Assembly (NCBI GenBank): GCA_026936105.1 | Contig: JAIXKI010000017.1 | Coordinates: 62,001 to 126,000 of the forward strand | Reading direction: 5' to 3' | DNA: 64,000 nt | Source: Chitinophagales bacterium | GTDB taxonomy: Bacteria; Bacteroidota; Bacteroidia; Chitinophagales; Chitinophagaceae | Translations under genes and position numbers: made by a program | The notes under the pieces: model-generated | The model's database searches: none | What the model was told of the DNA's origin: nothing | Seen by the model: the letters and a program-made list of their open reading frames with translations, nothing else | Shown here: positions 36,352 to 46,728 of the stretch, piece after piece | How the letters are laid out: each line of letters begins with the position of its first letter | How positions within the stretch are numbered: position 1 is the stretch's first letter

Positions 36352-37020
36352 ATGAATCAACAATCATTTCCCCCGGGGCCCCCACCACCTCAACCACCAT
36401 CCAGGAATACAACTATTGTTGACCGTGCAAGAAATATTCTCATTCTTCCTAAACAGGAGTGGCCGGTGATTGATAGGGAGCCGGGAAATATCGGCGCTAT
36501 AGTGGGTGGTTATATTTTGCCCATGACAAGTATCGGGGCGCTGGCCACGTTTATTGGCCAGGGTTTAATAGGCGTAGGACAAGGGCCCTTCGGAGGTACA
36601 ACGGCATCCGTAAAAGCAGGACTGATCGGTGCATTACTATACGTTGTGCTTACCCTAGTAACCGTATTTATAATTGCGGCGGTAATTGATGTGCTTGCAG
36701 AATCATTCAGTTCAGAAAAAAACTGGATAAAATCATTCCAGCTGTCAGCTTATTCCCTGACGGCAATGTATCTTGGCGCCATTTTCCTGATCTGGTCGCC
36801 TTTGGCAATCATTGCAATTTTATGCAGTCTTTATTGCATTTATCAGCTTTACACGGGAATTCCTATTATGAAAAAGACCGCGGTTGACAAGCAGGTGGCT
36901 TACCTGGCCGTGATCATTATAGTAACCGCTATCTGTATCATATTAGTCAGTATCATTCAATCAAAAATCATTCAGGAAATAAACAAACCCAAGATAGGAA
37001 TACCGGGATTCAAATTTTAA
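36352..37020 (+). CDS. Yip1-family membrane protein with proline-rich N-terminus
   Basis: 222 residues. The proline-rich tail (FPPGPPPPQPPSRN) is followed by RARNILILPKQEWPVIDREP, which is typical just before the membrane part of bacterial Yip1 proteins. About five transmembrane helices follow (near 45-65, 85-110, 130-150, 150-165 and 180-200). Function in bacteria is unknown. A second small membrane protein with a proline-rich end is 106 bp downstream. Confidence 0.75.
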   Translation: MNQQSFPPGPPPPQPPSRNTTIVDRARNILILPKQEWPVIDREPGNIGAIVGGYILPMTSIGALATFIGQGLIGVGQGPFGGTTASVKAGLIGALLYVVLTLVTVFIIAAVIDVLAESFSSEKNWIKSFQLSAYSLTAMYLGAIFLIWSPLAIIAILCSLYCIYQLYTGIPIMKKTAVDKQVAYLAVIIIVTAICIILVSIIQSKIIQEINKPKIGIPGFKF

Positions 37021-37126
37021 AATAATAGAAATAACCTGAATAAAGAATTTAAAGGGGCGGATGCCGAAAAGCCATACCGGTAAAATACCGGGTAAAAGAG
37101 TAGGCTTAACTTAAACCAATAACGAC

Positions 37127-37621
37127 ATGCAAAATGTAAATCTCCACAAACAAAGATTAATTGCAGCTGCTATAGCTGGGCTTGGGCTAATTTTCCTATT
37201 TCTTCCCTGGGTAAAACTTGGGGCTGGGGTAGGATCAAAAATGGGTTATGCAGTTGTCGGTGGAATAATTTCCGCTATCGCATTTGTAGCCATTATTGCT
37301 GATAGTTTAGCTATTGGAGATAAGACAAAACCTTTTGACAAAACCGGAAAATTGATCGCCATCATAGCTTTTGCCATTGCATTTCTTTTAACACTAATAA
37401 TAGCTTTTGGAGGTTCTCAAAAAGTTTCAAATGGAGTTTTCGAGATTGAAATAAAGAGCTCACCGGGAATAGGTGTGTGGTTGACAATGATCCTGGAAAT
37501 AGCAGGTCTGTTATGGGTAACTGGAATATTGGATAAGCTGATGCAGCAAAAGACCACTTCTTCAGGAGGATTCCCGCCTTCAGCTCCTCCTCCACCGCCT
37601 CCGCCTCCTCCTGCCGGATAA
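37127..37621 (+). CDS. Small membrane protein with C-terminal polyproline tail
   Basis: 164 residues with four transmembrane segments (about 10-27, 38-60, 75-95, 118-140) and a cytoplasmic or periplasmic tail SSGGFPPSAPPPPPPPPPAG. The nine-proline run would need EF-P for efficient translation. I recognise no family. It follows the Yip1-like gene with its own proline-rich end and is closed by an intrinsic terminator 10 bp after its stop. Confidence 0.6.
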   Translation: MQNVNLHKQRLIAAAIAGLGLIFLFLPWVKLGAGVGSKMGYAVVGGIISAIAFVAIIADSLAIGDKTKPFDKTGKLIAIIAFAIAFLLTLIIAFGGSQKVSNGVFEIEIKSSPGIGVWLTMILEIAGLLWVTGILDKLMQQKTTSSGGFPPSAPPPPPPPPPAG

Positions 37622-37631
37622 ACTTATTGAT

Positions 37632-37661
37632 AAAAAGCGCCTTCAGAACGGGCGCTTTTTT
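37632..37661. terminator. Bidirectional intrinsic terminator
   Basis: Arms AAAAAGCGCC (37632-37641) and GGCGCTTTTT (37651-37660) with a 9-nt loop, and T-runs on both strands. It lies between the rightward small membrane gene and the leftward uvrA, overlapping the uvrA stop codon. Confidence 0.85.
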
Positions 37662-40518
37662 ATTCCAGTTCTTTTTTCAGAAACTCTGCAGTGTAGCTTT
37701 CCTTATTTCTGATCAAATCTTCAGGTGTCCCTTCAAACAATATCCTCCCACCATTTTCTCCTCCTTCAGGCCCCAGGTCAATGATATGATCGGCAACTTT
37801 GATTACATCCATGTTATGTTCGATCACCAGAACAGTATTTCCCCTGTCCACAAGCGTGTTCAATACTTTCAGCAAGTGCCGGATATCTTCAAAATGAAGT
37901 CCTGTCGTTGGCTCATCCAGGATATAAAATGTTTTTCCCGTATCTCTTTTAGAGAGCTCTGTAGAAAGCTTCACCCGTTGCGCTTCTCCCCCACTCAGGG
38001 TAACAGCAGATTGTCCCAGGGTGATATAACCCAGCCCCACTTCTTCCAGCACTTTGATCTTTCGGTAGAGGTACGGAACATTCTGAAAAAATTCAACAGC
38101 TTCTTCCACCGTCATATCCAGCACATCTGCAATGGATTTCCCTTTGTACCGGATCTCCAGCGTTTCCCTGTTATATCTTTTCCCGTTGCATTTTTCACAA
38201 TGCACATAAACATCCGGCAAAAAATTCATTTCAATCACTCTCATTCCGCTGCCTTCACACACATCGCATCTTCCGCTTTTCACATTAAAGGAAAATCGTC
38301 CGGCATTATACCCTCGGATCTTCGCTTCAGGAACAGAAGCAAACAACATTCTTATATCCGTAAAGAATCCGCAGTAAGTGGCAGGATTACTTCTCGGCGT
38401 CCTTCCTATCGGTGATTGATCTACCTCAATAACCTTATCAATATTCTCCAGCCCTTTCACTGATCTATATTCCAGTGGAGATGTTCTGGACCCGTAAGCA
38501 TGCTTAAAAAGAATCGGGTACAGAGTCTCGTTGATCAGAGTGGATTTGCCACTGCCGCTTACACCAGTCACCACAATAAATTTTCCCAATGGAAACTTAA
38601 CATCCAGGTTTTGAAGATTATTTCCTTTTGCGCCTTTCAGTTCGATGAATTTCCCGTTTCCTTTTCTTCTCTCTTTGGGAACTTCAATATGACGGTGCCC
38701 GTTCAGGTAACCTGAAGTAAGCGTATCCAGTTTCAACAAATTCCGGGGCTCACCTTCCGCAACGATCCGGCCGCCATAATATCCTGCCTTCGGGCCTATA
38801 TCAATCAAATGATCTGCAGAAAGCATTATATCCCTGTCATGCTCCACCACCAAAACACTGTTCCCGATATCTCTCAGGTTTTTCAATGCCTCGATCAGCC
38901 GGTGATTATCCCTTTGATGCAAACCAATGGAAGGTTCATCCAGGATATAGGTGATCCCCTGCAGTTGCGATCCGATCTGCGTGGCCAGGCGTATCCTTTG
39001 CGATTCTCCTCCGCTCAATGATTTCGAAGGCCTGTCCAATGTGAGGTAAGTCAATCCTACATCCAGTAAAAATTGCAATCGTTCCCTGATCTCCTTGAGC
39101 ACATCTTTGGCAATGGCTCTTTGTTTGTTACTGATCCTTAATTCGATCCCGTCAAACCATGCATACAGGTTATCCAGATCCATCTTACTCAGTTCAGCAA
39201 TATTCTTTCCTGCCACTTTGAACCACAAACTTTCTTTCTTCAGTCTCGTTCCGTGACATTCTTCGCAGGGTTTCAGTATCATGTAGTCTTCGGTCCAGTC
39301 CCGGATAGCATCGCTGTACGGATTGAAAAACCAGCGCTGCAGCATATTAACCACACCCTCAAAAGAAGCGGATGGATCATACTTCATGTTTTCAAAATCA
39401 AAATCTTCCTGCTGGCCTTCTTCATTTCCGTAAAGCATTATGTTCAGTTGCTTTTTGGAAAGTTTATTGACCGGAGTGTTCATAGAGATCTTATGCTTAC
39501 GTGCAGCCTCCTGCGCCTGGCGGAAAATCCACGCATCTCTTTCTTCGCCCAGCGGAGCAATGCCACCTTCATTGATGCTCAACTCGGGGTTTGCAAGCAC
39601 CGCATCCATATTGATATGATACCGGGAACCCAACCCTTTACAAACCGGGCAGGCGCCGTATGGAGAATTGAATGAAAAAGAATTGGGTGACGGTTCTTCA
39701 TAGCTCAGCCCGGTGTCTTCGCACATCAGATGTTTGGAATACTGGATCACATTATTGCTGTCATTCATCAGTAAAAACATCAGGTCTTTCCCGAGTTTCA
39801 GAGTCTGCTGCACACTTTGGCTCAGCCTTGCTTTCAGGTCATCTGTTACCTGCAAGCGGTCCACCACCAGTTCAATGTCGTGGATCTTGTAACGGTCCAC
39901 CTGCATTTTGGGAGTAATGTCTTTCACTTCCCCATCTACTCTCACTTTCAGAAAACCTCTTTTCCTCACGTCTTCAAATAATTCCCTGTAATGCCCTTTT
40001 CTTCCCCGGACCAACGGAGCCAGCAATGCAATCTTTTTATTCTGATACTTGTTGAAAATATTTTCAACGATCTCTTCCTCACTCCACTTCACCATTTTTT
40101 TTTCGGTATTATAAGAATATGCTTCGCCGATACGGGCAAAAAGCAAACGGAGAAAATCATAGATCTCAGTAATGGTGCCAACGGTTGACCGCGGATTTTT
40201 ATTGGTAGTTTTTTGTTCAATAGAAATGACCGGCGACAGGCCCGATATCTTATCCACATCCGGCCGCTTCATATCACCGATGAACTGCCGGGCATAAGCG
40301 CCGAATGTTTCCATATACCTGCGTTGCCCTTCAGCATATATAGTATCAAAGGCCAATGAAGATTTGCCGCTGCCGCTGATACCGGTGATCACCACCAGTT
40401 TATTTTTAGGAATTGAAATATCAATATTTTTCAGATTATGCTCCCTGGCGCCGAACACATCTATAGTCTCCGGCTCCTGCACTAATGTCTCCGTCCCGTT
40501 ATTGCTATCGCTTTTCAT
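37660..40518 (-). CDS. uvrA: Excinuclease ABC subunit A
   Basis: About 952 residues from the ATG at 40518 (MKSDSNNGTETLV). Two ABC modules are present, each with Walker A (GISGSGKSSLAF, GVSGSGKSTLINE), signature (LSGGESQRIRLA, LSGGEAQRVKLS) and Walker B (ILDEPSIGLHQRD, ILDEPTTGLHFED). Zinc-binding CPVC/CEEC and CDVC/CEKC pairs are visible, as is the UvrB-binding region. It recognises bulky DNA damage and loads UvrB. ATGs up to 40566 exist but would run into the divergent gene's leader and are not conserved in style. It ends on the bidirectional terminator. Confidence 0.97.
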   Translation of the reverse strand: MKSDSNNGTETLVQEPETIDVFGAREHNLKNIDISIPKNKLVVITGISGSGKSSLAFDTIYAEGQRRYMETFGAYARQFIGDMKRPDVDKISGLSPVISIEQKTTNKNPRSTVGTITEIYDFLRLLFARIGEAYSYNTEKKMVKWSEEEIVENIFNKYQNKKIALLAPLVRGRKGHYRELFEDVRKRGFLKVRVDGEVKDITPKMQVDRYKIHDIELVVDRLQVTDDLKARLSQSVQQTLKLGKDLMFLLMNDSNNVIQYSKHLMCEDTGLSYEEPSPNSFSFNSPYGACPVCKGLGSRYHINMDAVLANPELSINEGGIAPLGEERDAWIFRQAQEAARKHKISMNTPVNKLSKKQLNIMLYGNEEGQQEDFDFENMKYDPSASFEGVVNMLQRWFFNPYSDAIRDWTEDYMILKPCEECHGTRLKKESLWFKVAGKNIAELSKMDLDNLYAWFDGIELRISNKQRAIAKDVLKEIRERLQFLLDVGLTYLTLDRPSKSLSGGESQRIRLATQIGSQLQGITYILDEPSIGLHQRDNHRLIEALKNLRDIGNSVLVVEHDRDIMLSADHLIDIGPKAGYYGGRIVAEGEPRNLLKLDTLTSGYLNGHRHIEVPKERRKGNGKFIELKGAKGNNLQNLDVKFPLGKFIVVTGVSGSGKSTLINETLYPILFKHAYGSRTSPLEYRSVKGLENIDKVIEVDQSPIGRTPRSNPATYCGFFTDIRMLFASVPEAKIRGYNAGRFSFNVKSGRCDVCEGSGMRVIEMNFLPDVYVHCEKCNGKRYNRETLEIRYKGKSIADVLDMTVEEAVEFFQNVPYLYRKIKVLEEVGLGYITLGQSAVTLSGGEAQRVKLSTELSKRDTGKTFYILDEPTTGLHFEDIRHLLKVLNTLVDRGNTVLVIEHNMDVIKVADHIIDLGPEGGENGGRILFEGTPEDLIRNKESYTAEFLKKELE

Positions 40519-40612
40519 ATAAATAGAGAGTGAAGTTAAAACAAAGCAGCCAAGCATTTTGTTCAATCATCAAATTGTAACAAATCCCTATTTTTATCAG
40601 GAAAAAAAAGAA

Positions 40613-41155
40613 ATGTTTAACCTCTTCAAAAGAAAAGGACAAAGCCTTGGTTTCATAGACAAGATAGTGATGACGGAGGAAGCAAAATGGAAAGCACTTT
40701 CATCACTTTGCGAGAAAGACAAGAATATTATTTTGATCTCCTGGTTTGATGGAACTTTAAAAAATACTCAGGCCATATTCAGTAATGCATCTGATTGGGC
40801 CGAAAGATGCATTTTGGCAAATCAGGTACATTCTTCTCAGACAGATGGTAAAAAAGTGGTAATGGCAGAACATTATCCCTTGCAACAAAAAGAAAAAGAT
40901 CTCTTTGATCGTCTTCATTTATCCGGTGTTGAGATATGGTCGGCATTGGATGAACCGCTTTTCAAAGAGTTTGGCAGTGGTAAGATCGTAAAAATGATGA
41001 AGCAACTGGGCATGAAAGAGGATGAAGTGATCGAGCACAGTATGATCAGCGATGCTATCAGCAATGCGCAGAAAAAAATCAGGGAAAGGCTGGTCACTGA
41101 TCAGGCGGCAGCTTCTCAGGAAGAATGGCTTCACCTGAATCTGAAAGCTTCCTGA
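40613..41155 (+). CDS. Conserved protein of unknown function
   Basis: 180 residues from the ATG at 40613, which has a purine-rich stretch (GGAAAAAAAAGAA) before it. The TTG-initiated longer frame overlaps the uvrA leader and is rejected. It reads as a soluble alpha/beta protein: KWKALSSLCEKDKNIILISWFDGT, then MAEHYPLQQKEKDLFDRL, then SALDEPLFKEFGSGKIVKMMKQLGMKEDEVIEHSMISDAISNAQKKIRERL. I recognise no catalytic motif. It is divergent from uvrA and followed by the riboswitch-controlled methionine operon. Confidence 0.6.
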   Translation: MFNLFKRKGQSLGFIDKIVMTEEAKWKALSSLCEKDKNIILISWFDGTLKNTQAIFSNASDWAERCILANQVHSSQTDGKKVVMAEHYPLQQKEKDLFDRLHLSGVEIWSALDEPLFKEFGSGKIVKMMKQLGMKEDEVIEHSMISDAISNAQKKIRERLVTDQAAASQEEWLHLNLKAS

Positions 41156-41208
41156 TCATAATATTAACCGGCCTTTTTAATTCCATTGAAATAATTTTTT
41201 TAAAAAAA

Positions 41209-41241
41209 TTTGGCTGTTTAAAATATCTGCATATATCTTTG
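41209..41241 (+). promoter_or_regulatory. Bacteroidota-type promoter of the methionine operon
   Basis: TTTG at 41209-41212, a 21-nt spacer, then TATCTTTG at 41234-41241. Boxes and spacing both match the consensus. Transcription would start about 50 nt before the SAM-I riboswitch core. Confidence 0.75.
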
Positions 41242-41277
41242 TCCTAATCTACCTGAACGTAGAGAAGTTCTTTTCAA

Positions 41278-41293
41278 CCCGATTTATTTCGGG
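41278..41293 (+). promoter_or_regulatory. Small hairpin ahead of the riboswitch
   Basis: CCCGA-TTTATT-TCGGG directly upstream of riboswitch helix P1. It is not part of the usual SAM-I fold. Confidence 0.3.
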
Positions 41294-41295
41294 AA

Positions 41296-41410
41296 ACTTA
41301 TCAAGAAAGGCTGAGGGACTGGCCCGATGAAGCCTTGGCAACCTGTTTCGTTTACAACGAAGCAAGGTGCCAATTCCAACTCTGATACGAAATATCAGAG
41401 GCAGATAAGT
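41296..41410 (+). promoter_or_regulatory. SAM-I (S-box) riboswitch
   Basis: P1 is formed by ACTTATC (41296-41302) and GATAAGT (41404-41410). Inside are the conserved S-box segments GAGGGACTGGCCCGATGAAG, CTTGGCAACC and CAAGGTGCCAATTCC (kink-turn, P2/pseudoknot, P3 and SAM-pocket region). Binding of S-adenosylmethionine should favour the downstream terminator and switch off the methionine genes. The core is complete. Confidence 0.95.
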
Positions 41411-41449
41411 CAGATCAATAGCTTCGAAATATCTATTCAAAATATCAAG

Positions 41450-41501
41450 AGCTCGTCTGATTTGCCTGCCTGCCGGTAGGCAGGGTCGGATGAGCTTTTT
41501 T
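41450..41501 (+). terminator. Riboswitch-controlled terminator with palindromic loop insert
   Basis: Stem AGCTCGTCTGA (41450-41460) with TCGGATGAGCT (41486-41496; two G-U pairs), then a T-run. The apical loop holds the palindromic sequence CCTGCCTGCCGGTAGGCAGG (41465-41484), which extends the hairpin. It is followed 116 bp later by the metB/C-like start. Confidence 0.85.
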
Positions 41502-41616
41502 GTTTTCCTGCTTTCAATAAAACAAAAAACTTTCCGCAGTTATCTCATAGTCTTTCTGGTAAGAAAAATCGAAAACCATTTTTTATTAATCTGCCTGGCA
41601 GAAACAAAAAAGAATT

Positions 41617-42807
41617 ATGAGCTACAATGCAACACAACTGATCCACAGCATTCCTGTCGATCCCCTGACAGGAGCGATCTCTGTTCCAATCTACCAAACC
41701 AGCACCTTTGTTCAGGAAGCTCCGGGGGTGAACAAAGGCTTCGATTATGCAAGAACCAATAATCCAACCCGGGCGGCTTTGGAAGAGATCATTGCAAAAC
41801 TGGAACACGGAAGCACGGGTATCGCTTTTGGAAGCGGACTTGCCGCTATCGATGCGGTGGTGAAATTGCTGCAAAGCGGTGATGAGATCCTTGCTGTGGA
41901 CGATATCTATGGGGGCGCCTTCCGCCTCTTTACACATATTTATCAAAAGTTCGGTGTCACCGTTACTTATACCGACACAACTAATATTGAAAATGTTTTT
42001 AACGCAGTAACTCCAAAGATCAAATTGATCTGGATTGAAACTCCGACCAATCCTACTTTAAAGATCTCCGATATAGAAGCCATTGCAAAAATTGCAAAAA
42101 TCAATCACTGTCTCCTTTGTGTGGACAACACTTTTGCTTCACCGGCTTTACAAAATCCAATTTTACTGGGTGCGGATATAGTCATTCATTCGGCAACTAA
42201 GTATCTTGGTGGACACAGCGACCTGATCGCTGGACTGGTTATCGCTAAGGAAAAAGAAACCGGTGAAAAAATAAAATACATTCAAAATGCAAGCGGCGCT
42301 ATTCTTTCTCCGTTTGACAGCTGGCTGGTGATACGTGGCATTGAAACTCTGTCATTAAGAGTTAAACAGCACTGTTCCAACGCACAGGTTATTGCTGAAT
42401 ATCTTTCAAAGCATCCTTCCGTAGAAAAAGTTTTTTACCCCGGATTGAAATCACATCCCAACCATGAAGTGGCAATAAGGCAAAGCAGAGGATTCGGAGG
42501 TATCGTATCATTCACTCTTAAAAAAGATACTGAAGAAGCGGCAAGCGCATTTGTAACCTCTACCAGACTATTCCGTCTGGCAGAGAGTCTGGGAGGAGTA
42601 AAAAGTCTTTTATGTCATCCCGCGCAGATGACACATAAATCCATTCCTGCGGAAAGAAGAAGAGCATCCGGTGTGGCAGACAGCTTAATAAGGCTCTCTG
42701 TAGGATTGGAAGAAGCCGATGACCTGATCAGTGACCTGGAGCAGGCATTTGAAAATTCAGAATTGAAATACAAACAGTCGTTAGAAAAAAATGCCTTTAA
42801 CATTTAA
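41617..42807 (+). CDS. Cystathionine gamma-synthase / beta-lyase family enzyme
   Basis: 396 residues of the Cys/Met-metabolism PLP family. YARTNNPTRAALEEIIAKLEHG, FGSGLAAIDAVVKLL, VDNTFASPALQNP and the PLP-lysine motif HSATKYLGGHSD are all present, with the C-terminal SLGGVKSLLCHPAQMTHKSIP. Family members do gamma-synthase, beta-lyase or gamma-lyase chemistry and sequence alone does not separate them. As first gene after a SAM-I riboswitch and with metY and metX downstream, a transsulfuration or homocysteine-forming role is likely. Confidence 0.9.
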   Translation: MSYNATQLIHSIPVDPLTGAISVPIYQTSTFVQEAPGVNKGFDYARTNNPTRAALEEIIAKLEHGSTGIAFGSGLAAIDAVVKLLQSGDEILAVDDIYGGAFRLFTHIYQKFGVTVTYTDTTNIENVFNAVTPKIKLIWIETPTNPTLKISDIEAIAKIAKINHCLLCVDNTFASPALQNPILLGADIVIHSATKYLGGHSDLIAGLVIAKEKETGEKIKYIQNASGAILSPFDSWLVIRGIETLSLRVKQHCSNAQVIAEYLSKHPSVEKVFYPGLKSHPNHEVAIRQSRGFGGIVSFTLKKDTEEAASAFVTSTRLFRLAESLGGVKSLLCHPAQMTHKSIPAERRRASGVADSLIRLSVGLEEADDLISDLEQAFENSELKYKQSLEKNAFNI

Positions 42808-44369
<1,562 letters not shown>

Positions 44370-45428
44370 ATGTCATCTGTCTTTACATACGATCATCCTT
44401 TTTTGTTGGAGTCAGGGGTAACTCTTCCGGGTTACCACCTGGCTTATACAACACATGGCCAGTTAAATGAAACCAAAGACAATGCAGTCTGGATATTTCA
44501 TGCATTGACGGCCAACAGCGATCCTGCAGAATGGTGGGATGGACTGGTGGGCAAAGGAAAGCTGTTCGATCCGGCTAAATATTTTATTGTATGTGTCAAC
44601 ATGCCGGGCAGTTGTTACGGGAGCCTCGGTCCATTGGATGAAAACCCGATAGATCACGAAAGGCATTTTCACAAATTTCCTTTCTTCACCACCCGTGATA
44701 TGATCCGGGCTTATCAACCTCTGAGGCTTTCATTAGGGATTGAAAAAATTCATATAGGGATAGGAGGAAGTATGGGCGGACAACAACTATTGGAATGGGC
44801 CATTGAAGAACCGGAATTATTTGAACATATCGTTCCCCTGGCCACCAATGCCTTTCACTCTCCATGGGGAATCGCTTTCAATGCATCGCAACGGTTTTGC
44901 ATTGAGACAGATGCTACCTGGAAAGAAAAAAACGAAAAAGCGGGATCGGAAGGAATGAAAGTTGCCCGAAGCCTGGCTCTGCTCTCCTACCGTCATTATG
45001 ATACCTATTGGAATACACAATTGGAAGAATCGGTAAACAAATACACTGACTTTAAAAGCGAATCTTATCAGCGATACCAGGGAGAAAAATTAGGAAAGCG
45101 CTTTAATGCATTCAGTTATTATTTCCTGAGCAAATCCATGGATTCACATAATGTGGGAAGAGGCCGTGGATCTGTGGAAGCAGCTTTAGCCAAAATAAAA
45201 GCAAAGACTTTGGTGATCGGGATCACCACCGATATTCTATTTCCCCTGAGCGAGCAACGATTCATTGCGGAATCAATACCGGGTGCGCAATTTCATTCTA
45301 TCCATTCCCCATACGGGCATGATGGGTTTCTTCTTGAATATGAAAAAATTAAAAATATCATCACAGATTTTCTGAAAAGAAAGGCCTCAGAAGAATTTTT
45401 TAAAGAACAGATCACGGTATCTAATTAA
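44370..45428 (+). CDS. metX: Homoserine O-acetyltransferase
   Basis: 352 residues of the alpha/beta-hydrolase fold. LAYTTHGQLNETKDNAVWIFHALTANSDPAEWWDGLVG, the nucleophile elbow GIGGSMGGQQLLEW (Ser) and the C-terminal YGHDGFLLEY (catalytic His) with an Asp in TTDILFPLSEQ are all visible. It acetylates homoserine with acetyl-CoA, committing it to methionine. The ATG begins immediately after the metY stop, indicating translational coupling. Acetyl rather than succinyl specificity fits the family and metY. Confidence 0.95.
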   Translation: MSSVFTYDHPFLLESGVTLPGYHLAYTTHGQLNETKDNAVWIFHALTANSDPAEWWDGLVGKGKLFDPAKYFIVCVNMPGSCYGSLGPLDENPIDHERHFHKFPFFTTRDMIRAYQPLRLSLGIEKIHIGIGGSMGGQQLLEWAIEEPELFEHIVPLATNAFHSPWGIAFNASQRFCIETDATWKEKNEKAGSEGMKVARSLALLSYRHYDTYWNTQLEESVNKYTDFKSESYQRYQGEKLGKRFNAFSYYFLSKSMDSHNVGRGRGSVEAALAKIKAKTLVIGITTDILFPLSEQRFIAESIPGAQFHSIHSPYGHDGFLLEYEKIKNIITDFLKRKASEEFFKEQITVSN

Positions 45429-45434
45429 AAATAT

Positions 45435-46691
45435 ATGACAGCACATAAAGAATTAACCATAGGCTTATTTGGCTTCGGAGTAGTGGGAGAAGGTTTGTAC
45501 AAGGTCCTTGAGAAAACATCCTCACTTAAGGCAAGGATCAAAAAAGTATGTATCAAGGACTCCGGAAAAAAACGTAATGCTCCTGCTTCCCTTTTCACTA
45601 CGGATAAAAATGAATTATTGAATAATCCTTCCATAAATGTGATCGTAGAAGTGATAGATGATGCCGATGCTGCTTTCCAGATCGTTTCTACAGCATTGAA
45701 GAACGGAAAAAATGTTGTAAGCGCCAGCAAAAAAATGATCGCAGAACATCTTTCCGAGCTTTTAAAACTTCAGCAGCAGACCGGGCAGTCATTTTTATAT
45801 GAATCGGCAGCCTGTGCTTCCATCCCGGTTATCCGTAATCTGGAAGAATATTATGACAATGATCTTCTTCATTCCATTAAGGCCATAGTAAATGGCTCCA
45901 CCAATTTCATTCTTACAAAAATGTTTGAAGAAGGCCTCGATTTCAAACAGGCTTTGATCATGGCCCAACAGCTTGGATTTGCAGAAAGCAATCCAAAGCT
46001 GGATGTGGAAGGATACGATGCGGTGAATAAATGGACATTTTTACTTACTCATGCTTACGGTATAGTTGTCAGGCCTGATGAAGTTTTATTTAATGGTATT
46101 CAAAATGTGAATGCAGGCGATGCCATTGTGGCAAGGGAAAAAAATCAGCAGATCAAACTGGTGGCCCAGGCAAAAAAATTGCAGAACGGGAAAGTGGCCG
46201 CTTTTGTATTGCCTCAGTTTGTCAATCACGATGATCATCTGGCATTCGTTAAAAATGAATACAACGGCGTGGTGATCGAAAGTGGTTTTGCCGACAAACA
46301 ATTTTTCTATGGAAAAGGAGCCGGCAGCTTTCCTACCGCCTCTGCAGTGTTGAGTGATATCGCCGCCCTGAGGTATGATTACCGTTATGAATACAAAAAG
46401 TTATACCATCATCAACCACATGAACTGAGCAATGACCTGTACCTGCGCACTTATGTCAGCTTTGATGACTGGTCTTATGTTCCCCGTGATGATTTTGAAT
46501 GGATAGAAGAATGGCATGCGGGGGAAGAACGGAAATATTTTGTCGGCGTAATTGCTTTTGATAAACTGCTGAACAGTTCATGGTGGAAGGAGAACAATAC
46601 CTCTTTGATACTGGCAGCCGACCCGGTCATTGAGAGTATTGAATTGAGAAATGTAAAGAAGAAAAGCCTTGAGTTAGCCGGGATCATCTGA
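45435..46691 (+). CDS. Homoserine dehydrogenase
   Basis: 418 residues. The NAD(P)-binding loop is LFGFGVVGEGLYKVL. The catalytic region has ESAACASIPVIRNLEEYY, IKAIVNGSTNFILTKM, AESNPKLDVEGYDAVNKW and YGKGAGSFPTASAVLSDIAAL, all typical. The usual VTANK-type segment reads VVSASKKMIAEH. No full C-terminal ACT domain is evident; the last ~80 residues are family-variable. It reduces aspartate semialdehyde to homoserine, the substrate of MetX, and is placed 6 bp after metX. Regulation via the SAM riboswitch would lower homoserine flow when methionine is plentiful. Confidence 0.92.
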   Translation: MTAHKELTIGLFGFGVVGEGLYKVLEKTSSLKARIKKVCIKDSGKKRNAPASLFTTDKNELLNNPSINVIVEVIDDADAAFQIVSTALKNGKNVVSASKKMIAEHLSELLKLQQQTGQSFLYESAACASIPVIRNLEEYYDNDLLHSIKAIVNGSTNFILTKMFEEGLDFKQALIMAQQLGFAESNPKLDVEGYDAVNKWTFLLTHAYGIVVRPDEVLFNGIQNVNAGDAIVAREKNQQIKLVAQAKKLQNGKVAAFVLPQFVNHDDHLAFVKNEYNGVVIESGFADKQFFYGKGAGSFPTASAVLSDIAALRYDYRYEYKKLYHHQPHELSNDLYLRTYVSFDDWSYVPRDDFEWIEEWHAGEERKYFVGVIAFDKLLNSSWWKENNTSLILAADPVIESIELRNVKKKSLELAGII

Positions 46692-46728
46692 TCTTCGGGG
46701 CTATATCCGGTAGAAGAAGCTATGAGGC

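Noticed and set aside
37627-38415. 262-codon open frame on the + strand opposite uvrA
   Set aside because: It is the shadow of a strongly conserved uvrA and has no recognisable domain. The same applies to long antisense frames at 6826-7350, 11115-11606, 13897-14541, 26418-26996 and 30197-30712.
40519-40612. Longer N-termini for uvrA (from 40566) and for the divergent unknown gene (TTG at 40559)
   Set aside because: The two extensions overlap each other, and family-like sequence begins at the later ATGs (40518 and 40613).
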